This document shows, piece after piece, positions 52,901-64,000 of a stretch of DNA of 64,000 nt. Position numbers and translations under genes: made by a program. The stretch covers positions 29,300,001-29,364,000 of the forward strand of contig NC_135064.1 of NCBI RefSeq assembly GCF_051401765.1, written 5' to 3'. The notes under the pieces were generated by a model. The model was not told where the DNA came from. It saw only the letters and a list, made by a program, of their open reading frames with translations, and ran no database searches. Source of the stretch: Calliopsis andreniformis (lineage: Eukaryota > Arthropoda > Insecta > Hymenoptera > Andrenidae). Numbering within the stretch: the stretch's first letter is position 1; the number at the start of each line of letters is the position of its first letter.

Positions 52901-55900
52901 ACTTTTTATAAACCCCGTTACGATTCTCATCGACGCGACGCGACGAGACGCAACAGTTTTGCTTGGGAAAATTAGAACTCATGATAAAAGGTTCATAGGT
53001 GAAACGTTCAGTCTCTAATTGTCCCTCTGCAATTACTATACAGTTACTTTGAAATAAAGCTCTTGGGTTCGACAAACATTTCACCTAAGGAAAGTGCTTA
53101 ACGAATCAGGTCAAGAAACTTTGCTAGAATTGGAAGCAATGGATTTGGTAATGCATAAAATTTGCTTGCTTCTATTCATCGCACGAGCCGAAGAAACAAA
53201 GGATTATTTTTCCATGTACTAACTTCGATGCTCGTAGAAAGAGTGTTGGACCGTCCTTCTCCCATTTCCAAATACGCTTCGCGTTTTCTTATCGTTCGCG
53301 AGAAGAATTATTCTCTTACTAAAATTGCTGGCTTTGTTCGAACCATTCGACACGGTCTAACTCCGACAAGGTTAACTTTTCGAGTCATCGCGTTGTGTAA
53401 GCGCTTTTGCTTGCATCGACTTAGGGAGTACTAAATGCTAAAGACTACGGCTTCAAGTATGTCATTTATTCCAATAATCTATAAACGAAAAGTCCAAGGA
53501 TCATATGGGGATTGAAACAACGATGGATCATAAATTTTGATTAAGCGTGGTAAAAGATCGTTGATCGCGCTGATGAACGATGCTCGAGGAAAATAGGATT
53601 GACACGGCAAATGCCCCTCTGTTTCAGCTAGACTCGTTGCGTATAAATAACTAATTATTATCCTTGACTCTTTATTAAATCCTTCTGCATCGGTGCAACC
53701 TTCGCACCCGCGACAGATTACGTCACCGAAAACGTGCAATCGTGCGAGGAGAACAGCTTGCAACGTGCAGTTTACCGCGTGTTCTATACATATTCCTACG
53801 GCATATGTATGCACACCTTCGAACGCCTACTGATCAACCTATTTATCTCCACACTCGATGTCCTCTCTGATTCCTTTCTTCGTACCGAGGAGTCGGTATA
53901 TCAATTTTTACCGAACGAGTTCATTCAATGCACCTATCTTTCTTTCTTTCTATGGCTATCTTTCTATGGCCTGCGCATTTTAAGGATAGAAGGAAACGAC
54001 TAAAGTCAATGATATGCGACTGAAGCTAGTGGTCTCCGTTTAACCTTTAGTCAGATATGCTAACGACACCATGTATTGGATATTTCCTTACGTACGTTTC
54101 TTTCAAATCAATCAAATGGCCGTTCTAGTCTTTCATTCTAGTACTTTGAAACTAGAAACCTTTGAAAAGGCAGAACGCTGCGTAGAAATTCGTTCGAATC
54201 AATTGTCAGTAGGATCATCGTATCTTCATATTTGAAAAAGAATTCAATTTCACACTCTGAATACCAGCGATTTTTGTTTAATTAACTAACTTCCGATTTT
54301 GCGTTTATTTTTGCAGGATTCAATCAGAGTAGATTACCTTGCAAGAAAAGCTGGGTTTGATACACGAAGATAATCGAATAGTAGCGGGAGATTGAGGACG
54401 GAGGTGTCCAACAGCGGGTAACGCGGATTATGCAAAGAATGCGAACACGCGAGCGTCGAGAAACCAAATGCCGTTCAAGCAGATGGAACGGTCCAGAAAA
54501 TTGGAATCGGATAGGATGTCGCGGCTGCGATTCGATCGCGTATCGAGCACAAATAGACAGGATACACCGCAGCGAGTGTTGCGCGCGCGCACGCTTATGG
54601 ACGAACGTAACTCTGTGACCGTCTAACCGAGTGACTGAACGATCGACTAACCGTTCGTTGGTCGTACGAACGCGATCGAACGTGAGCGGGTCCGAATAGA
54701 TGACACGCGGTATGAAAATAGGGGGAGCACTTGATATGTGCCCACGCGTGAACGTGTATGCTCACTCACGTTTCCCGCGTGTACCGTCGATGAATCGAAG
54801 AACGTGCGTCGCCACATCAATTAGATGGTCAGTTCGTTAATGTTCGGTCAAATGGACTATTAGAGTTGGTAAATTTGACGAAAACGCTTGTCTACTAGTC
54901 GTCTGCTTATTCCTGATGATTTCCAACTAAGAAAAGCTGACGTGAAATGATCGTATGAAAAAAATATCTTCAATTCACAGGGCAATAAAATGGAGTACAA
55001 ATCTACTGTACAAATTGAGCGGAATATATAGAACGTCTACAAGGTGAATTCTCAGAAGAGACATGATTAGAAGACACAGCAAATGAGGGTCAATTCACTA
55101 GAGAAAGGGGTTCATTGCGCAAAAACTTCAGGTTAACGTTGAACCCAATTCAATTTACGATAGGAAGAATGTTGATAGGAAAATTGCTAATTTTTCAGAA
55201 ACAGGAAATATTGAATTAATTACAAGAAAACGATAGGAACCAGTGTCAGCAAACAATATAGTATTTTTTCGATTTAAGCTCGCTGCTCCGTGACGAGATA
55301 ACATGGAACACGCTCATACTCATAGTAGTTCACTTTGGTTTTCAACGTTACGAGTGATAGTACAGCCAAGAAAGACTACTGGTTATAGTAAGTACATCGT
55401 AACTAGAGTCTAGTGCAGCTTGACTTATAGCTGATAAAAGTGAAAGAAATTTCTATTGGCCTACTCGAAGTTGCAACTAAACAAGTCATCTTGGTTCACG
55501 AAGCAAGACAATGAGGCGAATCATTTGAGCTGCCAGTGTGTCTCCAAGTCACCAATCATCGCGTCGACAGTAGCGATGGTGGCGATGGTCCCGGTGACGA
55601 CATCGATTTAAAGTTGCACACGCTCTTCGAGTAACTGTACCTCGTATCGAAGCATGAGCGGCATACGCAGCCATCCACCTCTTCCTTGAACGTGAACGTG
55701 CTCACGCACGTACGCGGAACTAAGAGAATGGCCACGAAAAAGCATATATGGTGTTCCATTTAACATGACTGTTCGAAATATTTGTTGTGTTTCCACGTTT
55801 TTTAGTGATACCAGAAAATATCTAAAAAAGAAGCTGCAGAACTTCAAGGCACACATATTTCGATTAGCTAATTGAATGTTTAGATCGAGGTCATAATGTT

Positions 55901-58452
55901 TATTATGTCAAGGTCATCGATATTATCTCGAAGGCACATGCGTTTTCTCATAAATTAGCACGTTAACCGTTTGCACTCAAAGTAGGTATACCTCCCGAAT
56001 TGTACGCATAGGACTACCAAAACAGTTTATGGAAACTTGAGGTGATCGAAATGATGAAGCTAGAAAAAATCGGAGGAGACAGAAGGAGAAAGGAAAGGAA
56101 TGCATTTCGTCTTGGGTCTGCTGGCGAACTCGTTAATAAAGCTACCCAACAGAGCCATAATTTGGAGCTACATATCCATTTAAGAGTTCAACTATCCCAA
56201 GTTACTCGCCAGAGTTCAATTTATCAACAGATATACACACTATTGCGAAACGCAATTTCATCTATTTTCATAGTTTTAGTTTAGCAAGTAGAATCAGCCA
56301 TTCAAATTTCATACATTAGGTTGGGAACGCGCAGCATAGAATAAAGACGTTTCTTTTGGAAAGATCGATGAAAAAGTCAGAGTTCTGTTTCGGAGTCGAG
56401 CGAATCACGCGCGCACCGTAGCAATCGTTACACCGTCTGCGCGCATCCTACTTTTATCGACTCCACGTTTCACCCGTATCGCGTGCGGCCAACGAATTTC
56501 TACCAGTTATTGACTTTTCTCGTAAATTTAATATAACCTGTTTTCGTTTCTGCCCGCGCAACACGAATTAGATGCTACCGCAAGATGTACGTCATGTAAA
56601 GGGAAGAAAGAAAGAGGACGATACATAGATAAAATTACGTACGCTGCGATCGACGACGTTTGGCCTGAATTAAGTGCTCCGCGACGAGAGATAGAAGGAC
56701 TGAGCGGAGCTGCTCGTCGAGATGTACATTCAAAGATGGCAGCAATGTCCCCTTGGATGACGCAAAGAGAAGTGACGCCTATTCTCCGAACTGTACGAAT
56801 ATCCTTCGATGTGCAAAGAGAGAAAAGAAGCAAAACACTAACGTTACAAGATAATGTACACTCGTGCTCTCGATGTTCAGCAGCGATTCACGAGGTCACC
56901 ACCATTCGTGTACACCCACGGAATGTCCTTTTTCTAAATAACACGCAACGCTTCGATTATTAGCAATTAACATGAAGTTTCACTTTTCCTTGTTCTTAGA
57001 GCATCGAGAAACGAATGGCTGAGAAAGGATACTCGCTCCGTTCACAGAGAAAGAAGCTCTAGCACCAATCGATTTGAGGCAGTGAAAATTAGAAGCGAAG
57101 CTGAAGTGGTCGGGCAGCAACTTAAAAGGAACTACGTTTAACGGCAAATCGAGAGACTGCAGACTACCGCAGAAAGCGAAGTGCAACCTCGAACTTGAAA
57201 GGCGAAACGGTGTACACGCAGCAAGTTGTTAAAAAAAGCGCCGAATGAAAAACAAAGCTTCAACCGATGACTAAGCGTCCTTAAATCAGTGCAGAAACAA
57301 AGACCCACGCTCGTAAACGTCAGAATGTAAAATTTCGGAGAAAATAAACCCCTCCTGCGCACTTCTGTGAAACAACGACGCAAAGGAAGATTCGAATAAC
57401 GAGCTTCGTTATTTGCGGATACGGACAGGAAAAAACAATCGAAGAAATCAACTTCAAATCAGCGGATTTGTCGAATCATCTATCTTGCGAATGTGCGTTA
57501 AATACTTTTAGTAACAGTGATACGATCACGTGAATATATCCAGACGTATTTTCGAATGTTGAACGATATTGCGTAGAACTAGCGGAATTTCTCGTAAAAC
57601 ACGATCGTTTCGATCTTCGACGGACAGTATCGCGAGATCAAAGAAACGATAGGAAAATAAATCGACGATATTGTTGACACTAAAATCGGTATCGGTGAAC
57701 CACGATGATTCGTTAAAACATTTAACGAATGCTTCTTTTCTACAAAAACATGTTAAAATTACAGAGACTCTTTTCATCCAGTCAATTTTCACTTGTTCAC
57801 TCGACTCATCGTAGTCGAAGCTGACGATATCTACACATTCGATTAACCTTGGCGCTCAAACGAAATCGAGTTCGACGATGACCTGAAAACGGATCGATTC
57901 AAATTGTTTCGAATTGAATCAACCTGAAGCACGCATAAGAAATCGTATACGCAACGCTTTCTCTCGAAAAGTACAACGGTAATGGTGGTAGAGCATCAAA
58001 GAGAATTTTTGAGCAAACTGATTATAAGCAGAATTCGGCTACGTTTAACTAGCTTGATGGAACTTCTGCCAAAGCTGTAACAGCGCCGGCATCGATCTTT
58101 GGCCCTAGTTCCGAATTCCCTGAATTAATTTTAGTTGACGTTTGCGCGTGTCAAGGACACGATCTTATAAAATCAATTTATAAATTGTACACGGTACCAA
58201 TCAAGGAACAATTGTTCAAACCATTCTTATCGAAGGAATCGCTTATCTTTCTCCGATGGCGTACAGTAAATATTATCCGAAATAAATACTGCTGAATAAT
58301 CTATTTAGATAACAGAAGAATAAAAAGCAAATAGAATTTTGATAAAATGTAGAACAAAATTTCCTCCTACATATTATGAAATTTGGGTTAAGGCAAAGTA
58401 ACAAACATTATGAATATTTTTTTGGTCAGCAAAGAACAAGGCAGGTAGATCC

Positions 58453-58479
58453 TTTGGTGAGTTTGGTGAGTTTGGTGAG
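58453..58479. repeat. Short tandem repeat (TTTGGTGAG)3
   Basis: Three perfect copies of a 9-base unit in non-coding DNA. Confidence 0.95.
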
Positions 58480-59507
58480 TTTAGCCAGTTGGAATGGAGC
58501 ATTCGTGCAAGAAAGGCAGATCGTCGATTGCATTTAACAAGATAATATAAAACTTCTTGCAAGATAGGTTGTATAACACGATAGCCTTGAAGTTTCACGT
58601 TATTAGTTTAGATCGAACAAAAACGAGAAAGAGAAAGTTAAAAACTTGGACAATTCCTTCGGCAGTGGTCTTCAATTCAAAGAGTCGCATTGTGAAAACG
58701 CAGAAACGATGGATAATTTGAGAAGCTCAAGCCTGGTATGTTCATCGATTCTCCGTTGACCGAGAAACCCATTCTACGATTCTACGGATCCCTTGTTTTC
58801 GAATAGTTTTCGATCTATCTGCCCTTATTTGTCCCAAAACGACTAGATAACAATGGAAGCGAGTAACTCGCGCGATATGGTAATGTCGGCGATTAATCGT
58901 CCATTCGTGGCCAACCAGCCAGCAACTGCCCAGAGTATTTCGCATTTCGGTATAATCTGCGCGCTTTAAATTCTATTCGAGATAACAGAATTCGAATATG
59001 CAGTAAAATAGTTTGGTAATATAGTATTTCGAATGCTTATCACAACTTTAACTTCAACGTAAGTGATCGTAATCTACTCAACTTCAACCTCGACAGACTG
59101 TTTTCGAAATTTTGCGAAACCATTACGCTCATTCGATTGCCATAACGATGTATCTCAGCCACTGGCATGACTTTTAATAAAGAAAGTTGCGTACTAGATA
59201 TCGGTTTTACGTAAACATCGATGCATACTATGGTTCGTTTAGAATTTTACGTCGCACGTGTGACAGAACTCGACCTCTACACTTCTATAAGCGTTTATTA
59301 TATACATGTACTTTTTTTGTGTATATGCCTTAGGTATAACACTTGATCATATGTTCTTTCTTTTCTATATCTTGCTTTAACAAGTTTTTATCAACAAATG
59401 AAATATTTATACGCCCTAAAAATTTACAAGAGAAAAACGCTCGTAAAGTGATCACACTGTCTACTTTGTACTTGAAATTTCTTTCGAGTCGTTTCGTACT
59501 CTATTGA

Positions 59508-59530
59508 CGCGGCGCGGCGCGGCGCGGCGC
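59508..59530. repeat. GC-only pentanucleotide array (CGCGG)4.6
   Basis: Twenty-three bases of G and C only, a sharp contrast to the surroundings. Its reverse complement forms a second array at 61406-61425. Confidence 0.95.
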
Positions 59531-59570
59531 TCCAGCTTAATAGGTCAAAAATTGCCACACGAGCACGAAA

Positions 59571-59611
59571 TCGAGATCGAGATCGAGATCGAGATCGAGA
59601 TCGAGATCGAT
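59571..59611. repeat. Hexanucleotide microsatellite (TCGAGA)n
   Basis: Almost seven perfect copies of TCGAGA, 40 bases after the (CGCGG)n array. Confidence 0.97.
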
Positions 59612-61405
59612 CCGAAGAAACTTGCTTCTACTTTGCTTCGTGTGGGTGGGCAAAGAACGCACAATACTCGGTATAACGAACACTATTGCGAAACTAACGG
59701 AGTGACTGACTGGGTGTGCTCAATCGTGTCTGAGCAATAGAGTGGCGGGGGATTCCATAATTTTGCCTTTCGGGAAGAAAGATAGTTGAAACGCTAACTC
59801 GAAAGCTCGGGCCGTGGACAAACTATATTATCTATTAATTTTCGTTCGAAACGCGCAACACCGTTACATAATTCCGGGAAGTGAAGATGGCTTGCACTAC
59901 TATTATGCAACGCGCAGATTGGTACCTGGCTCGAAGATGCTTTAATTTTCTTTTCGCGCAAACGAGGGCTCCATTCTCTTTATCAGGCAATACACTTACA
60001 TACTATCGGCCAAAAGTTTCGAATCATTTGTCAATTCTTAATATAATAGAATAAACTAACACCTTACTTTTGATATTAATTCTGTAAAATATCAGTGAAA
60101 CACTTATAGATAATGATAAACTGAAAAGTTGTAAATTTTTGATTAATTTACTATTATGAATCATTTTTGATAATAGAATGGCAGCAATTGCATCACATTA
60201 TATTATAATATTGTCACCATACCAGTTTAGGGTTAAATTGTGTTCTCAACAAAATAGTCTTGTTTTCTCTAATTTCGAAAATGGTTCGAAATTTTTAGTA
60301 AATAATGTACATGTAGATAGCATATGTCTAGTAAGCAAAACATAAACATATTCCAGTCATTGACAGAAAAACACAGGGTTATCCCGAAAGAGAAAACTTG
60401 ATAGAAGACAATTTCTGGAGTCTGAAAACTGTGAACAGTTGTTAATTCGCACTTTCTAGCTAACAACAGCAGCTAGCAGCCGCACACGGGCTCCACTATA
60501 ATTTCGCGAAAAAAGAGGCATTACATGTATGTAACCGCGCGAGTATCGAAGCCGGTTCTCCGATTACGAGACACTGTTTACTGTTGCAAATCGCGTGCTG
60601 ACCGTTCCATTCCAGGCGCCTCGTATTCACGAATTTCTACATTTTCTCTCCGTTCCTTTGTCGACAAAGATTTTACGTAATCTTGTTCTTTCTTCTGAAC
60701 GCCTTGAAAAGTGGCGTACAGAAATCCGAGAGAGATGGGAGCTAGTCGAGGAAATGTATTATCTCGGGAGACAAGGCGAGACACGGTATCCGCTTTCTCG
60801 TCGCGGATAGATACGCGCAGCGTCCACACTCCACACCTCGATCATAAGGACGAGAAGGAGGCGGCATGTACGCGGTGTAATTTCGCGCGAGTTGCATCGC
60901 GCGTGCACGCGTACCGCGACAATGGTCGCTTTGTTCGCAACTCAGCGTTTATACACGTACTATATCGCCGATGGAGACAACCAGGCGAGTCGCCGCGACG
61001 CAGTTTGTAAATATGTACTGGTCCGTTCGCAAGTAATCCTTGACCCGACGTTGCCTCTCGAGATCACGTTTTCTTTCTCCCAATTCCCACCGAAAAAGAA
61101 CAATGTAATCCGCTCGTGGTGAGGAAAATACCCTACTACACACCTTACGAAACCTAATAAGTCGGCTATCCATATATTAAACATTCAAATAGGTATGTAA
61201 CACATTTCCAACGGTTCTAGTTCGACAATACGAAGCATATCTGGAATCCTTTCGATAGGCCGCGTTATACCGTATTATTTTAATTTCACGCGGACGATAA
61301 CCTTTACGGTTGACGTAAAACTCGTGCTCCCGAGATCGTTCAATTCGTTAATCTCCTCTATGATATTCAGTTTTACGATCGACGTTCTTGCTGCGAATTT
61401 CGAAA

Positions 61406-61425
61406 CGCCGCGCCGCGCCGCGCCG
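61406..61425. repeat. GC-only pentanucleotide array (CGCCG)4
   Basis: Four perfect copies, the reverse complement of the unit at 59508-59530, giving an inverted pair 1.9 kb apart. Confidence 0.95.
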
Positions 61426-63036
61426 TTATGCGCGCGTGACTTGAAAAACAATTTTACTTTCGCTTTCTTAACGCGACAAAATTTGAAAGATGCTTCTCAC
61501 GTTTTTCTCCATTTTGAAAGATACCGACTCCGAAAGCGATTCTGTGCGTGACTATATTCCTTAAAAATGATAATTCGTTCTAGCGTCTAGAAGTTTCAGT
61601 TACTTCTTTGTTTTTGTGAACTGAGACGTTATCGAGCAGAAAAGAAATATCTATGTTTGATAATTAGTTAATTACTAGCAATCGATATGTGTCAATTGTG
61701 ATAAATATGCGCAAAGATCAAAGACTGATTATAATATCAGTCGGAGTAAAACGATAGGAATGAACATGTTTCGCGTCGTTCTTCTCAATCGAAAACATTC
61801 ATTCTAATTGATCGTGCAGTAGTTCTCTGTACAACTATCGATGGTATTGATCAATCGTTCACAAATCTATTGGACCTTGGATTGAACTTTTGCTGTTAAA
61901 ACATGTTACGTTTATTTAAAGACTATATCACACTCACGCTTTGTTCATTCATTTTTTTTCCCTCTTCGTCACTTATCCGATTATCAATATGATCATAATT
62001 TTTATACGCCAATAATTCTATTATTTTTATATAATTGAATTTAAAGCATAGTTGACCGTACTGTCAATGAGAAACGACACACTGTGAATACCTAGTTGAA
62101 CTCCCTCAGAGAGACAGTTTAAAGCAAGTGAAAGACGCTATTTCTATTCTTTTTTACAGCACCTGTATGTACCGCGCCTTGGGAGATTACGAGTCAATGA
62201 CTTTGCATCTGATAGCAGATAACACGACAATGCTCTCTTGGAAAATAGACAAAGAAACGCTGTTCTCTTCAGTAAACCTTTTTTTGTTGTTTTAAAAACG
62301 CTACGAAGGAATCTGTTTACTTAAATTCATGTCATGTTTGAGCCATATAGATATTCTTACCTGGAACCAATACAGGAATTAAGGTAAAAAATTAGCAAAA
62401 TCAATTAAGCGTAATAGTTGATCTATTGATTTTTCCACTTCTACTTAGGAGAGAATTACATTCGGTCCTAGTTCTCAGAATCATCCTATATAGCCTCGCC
62501 CACGCGTCACCAACAAAGAATTACACAACCCGCGCGACTGCGCGATGTCTATTGCAAAGTTTCCGCGCGTCGAACCAGTTGATTCTACGCTGCCGAGATA
62601 CATATATAAATACGACAACCTTCCTTTTAAAGGATTTTGCCGTGCTTTTTTCACTATATAATCTTATTCTATTCGATTGACTCTCGGATGCGCCGACACG
62701 AAAATGCTTTGTTCACGACACTTCATATTTTAAGGAAATTCTATCGTTTGTAGTACAACCATAATGATTGGTTGAAATTTAAACCATAGAATAAATGTAG
62801 AAAAATTCAAATTAGACAAGATTCCTTTCAAATGCGTACAAATGTAGAAGTAACATTCGACTGTGTGTGGAAAAGATTTATCGGTGCAAATCAGTAGACT
62901 ATTTACTAAGTTATTTACGATCAGTAGCGCGTGGATCAATAATGATCGTCGATTAATTGTATCGCAATAAATCGTTCGATCTGATCAAGATACATAGAAA
63001 TAAAACTCATGCGTAAGTGGCAAACAAGTAGGATAG

Positions 63037-63324
63037 AACAATCGAGACATTGACGGTTATAAATGGCAACCTTACGTAAGTTGTTTTTTTTCGCTCATTA
63101 GACTAATTAGAAACTCGAATAATGGTAGGACATTGACGGTGAGCGTGCTGTGGCTGCTAGTAGTACATATGATGCTCCCGATTCAAACTTTTCCCGCGTA
63201 TCCAACTAACGGATACCGCGAAATATATGATCACGAAAGAAGGAAGAGGAATCAGCGTCTGTTACCTGGCATTCTTCGATGTTTTCTTGGTCAAACATCG
63301 AAGACTGGTTGCGAGCACATTTGA
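63037..63324 (+). CDS. Weak candidate exon with signal-peptide-like start (partial, unproven)
   Basis: A plus-strand frame is open from 63037 to the TGA at 63322-63324 but has no suitable upstream ATG. From about 63133 it reads LTVSVLWLLVVHMMLP, a hydrophobic core typical of a secretory signal, then TFPAYPTNGYREIYDHE followed by RRKR, a furin/prohormone-type cleavage site. This would suit exon 2 of a neuropeptide or other secreted precursor whose ATG is in an earlier exon; possible acceptors are CATTAG (about 63100) and GGTAG (about 63129), both mediocre. I do not recognise the peptide, and the tail after RRKR may be intron. A chance frame is a real alternative. Confidence 0.22.
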   Translation, partial: NNRDIDGYKWQPYVSCFFSLIRLIRNSNNGRTLTVSVLWLLVVHMMLPIQTFPAYPTNGYREIYDHERRKRNQRLLPGILRCFLGQTSKTGCEHI

Positions 63325-64000
63325 AAATTCAATATCGTTAAGTATCGCATGACGAGAAAAAAAAAGAAAAAATCGCAGAGACGGCAAAAGGGAGAACGGA
63401 AAGGAGTAAAACGGTTATTACGAATTCTGCGGCATGCCGTTGCCAGCAGCGATCGCGCGACCTGGTTTGCGCACCGACTCTAATGTTTATTTATCAAGTT
63501 TACGGTTCGTCCTCTTTCCGGCCTAGTTATCGTGTCGCGTTACGGTTGCCGGCGAGTTCCAATCTCAACAATAATCTCCTTTTGTTAACGGAGAATACAC
63601 GTTATTTTGAATAACATTCGACACACATTCGGTTGGCGAAAACATTTTTGTGGTAGCAAAATGCGGTAATTAACCGTAAGAGAGAAACTCTATAACTCTA
63701 ATGAAATAATTCCATTTAAGTTGTGCGTTCGCGACAGTTTTTTGGAATTTCGTGTCCTAAATTCTCATACGAAAAAAAACACGATACCATCTAATTGACG
63801 TTTCTGCGACCTACGAACGATACGACGAACTTTTCGAAACGAATTTCGTAACAGTGTTGGCTGTAATACCGCCACGGTGAGTTGTCAATTCCCATGTGGG
63901 TTGTTTCTATCTCTCTCACGCTATCGGCACCCTATTATTTAACTGTATAATTTCGTCTGTGTTATTCATACTACTCGCTTCTCCGAAACAGAACGTAATG
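63325..64000. other. Window end without a supported gene
   Basis: No feature recognised. There are short A-rich tracts (63358-63372, 63773-63781) only. Confidence 0.5.

Larger units (their letters stand above)
38151..63036. other. About 25 kb without a supported coding gene; probable tricornered leader introns
   Basis: The first tricornered coding exon starts at a splice acceptor, so one or more leader exons must lie in this direction on the minus strand. Possible minus-strand donors are CGCG|GTAAGT (at about 38919-38921) and CCAG|GTAAGA (at about 62359-62362), but nothing confirms either. Open frames are short and overlap on both strands, as expected by chance in GC-richer blocks (for example 46.3-47.0 kb). 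The region holds most of the window's microsatellites. No rRNA, tRNA or transposon ends were recognised. Confidence 0.5.

Noticed and set aside
56316..56345. TTAGGTTGGGAAC, resembling the end of a mariner-type transposon
   Set aside because: No matching inverted end, TA duplication or transposase remnant was seen nearby.

Overview
This is an animal nuclear window, AT-rich (especially in introns and intergenic DNA), with short GT-AG introns in the gene-dense part and many simple repeats elsewhere. Exon structure and protein similarity point to an insect. A hymenopteran, probably a bee, fits best, but that is inference from protein flavour and base composition and no search was run. There are no bacterial-style operons. 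Genes were rebuilt by joining exons at splice sites and checking the reading phase across every junction.

Layout. (1) 1-5.2 kb: the last coding exon of an unidentified minus-strand gene (352-597), then mostly non-coding DNA. (2) 5.2-6 kb: a small TATA-driven three-exon gene for a predicted 95-residue secreted peptide with no family I recognise. (3) 6-14.6 kb: no supported gene. (4) 14.6-29.4 kb: the main feature, a head-to-tail array of five acid beta-glucosylceramidase (GBA1 family, glycoside hydrolase family 30) copies, all on the plus strand and all with the same seven-coding-exon structure. Copies 1, 2, 4 and 5 are intact (510, 508, 518 and 510 codons) with both catalytic glutamates. Copy 3 is an unprocessed pseudogene with deletions, frameshifts and at least three lost splice donors. 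Copies 1-3 and copies 4-5 form two sequence groups, and the second group has changed several positions around the active site.

(5) 29.4-31.7 kb, minus strand: mitochondrial ribosomal protein mRpS30 (mL65), four exons, tail to tail with GBA copy 5 and only 114 bases from it. (6) 35.9-38.15 kb, minus strand: the NDR-family kinase tricornered (STK38/STK38L orthologue), nine coding exons, 464 residues. The first coding exon begins at a splice acceptor, so the promoter and 5' leader exons lie further right. (7) 38.2-64 kb: about 26 kb with no convincing coding gene, rich in microsatellites and probably holding tricornered leader introns. One hydrophobic, signal-like reading frame near 63.1 kb is a weak candidate exon.

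Functionally, the GBA products are predicted secreted or lysosomal enzymes that remove glucose from glucosylceramide. mRpS30 acts in mitochondrial translation. Tricornered controls cell morphology and dendrite tiling. These genes are neighbours with no evident shared pathway. The expanded, diverging GBA array and the small secreted-peptide gene are the parts most worth following up.
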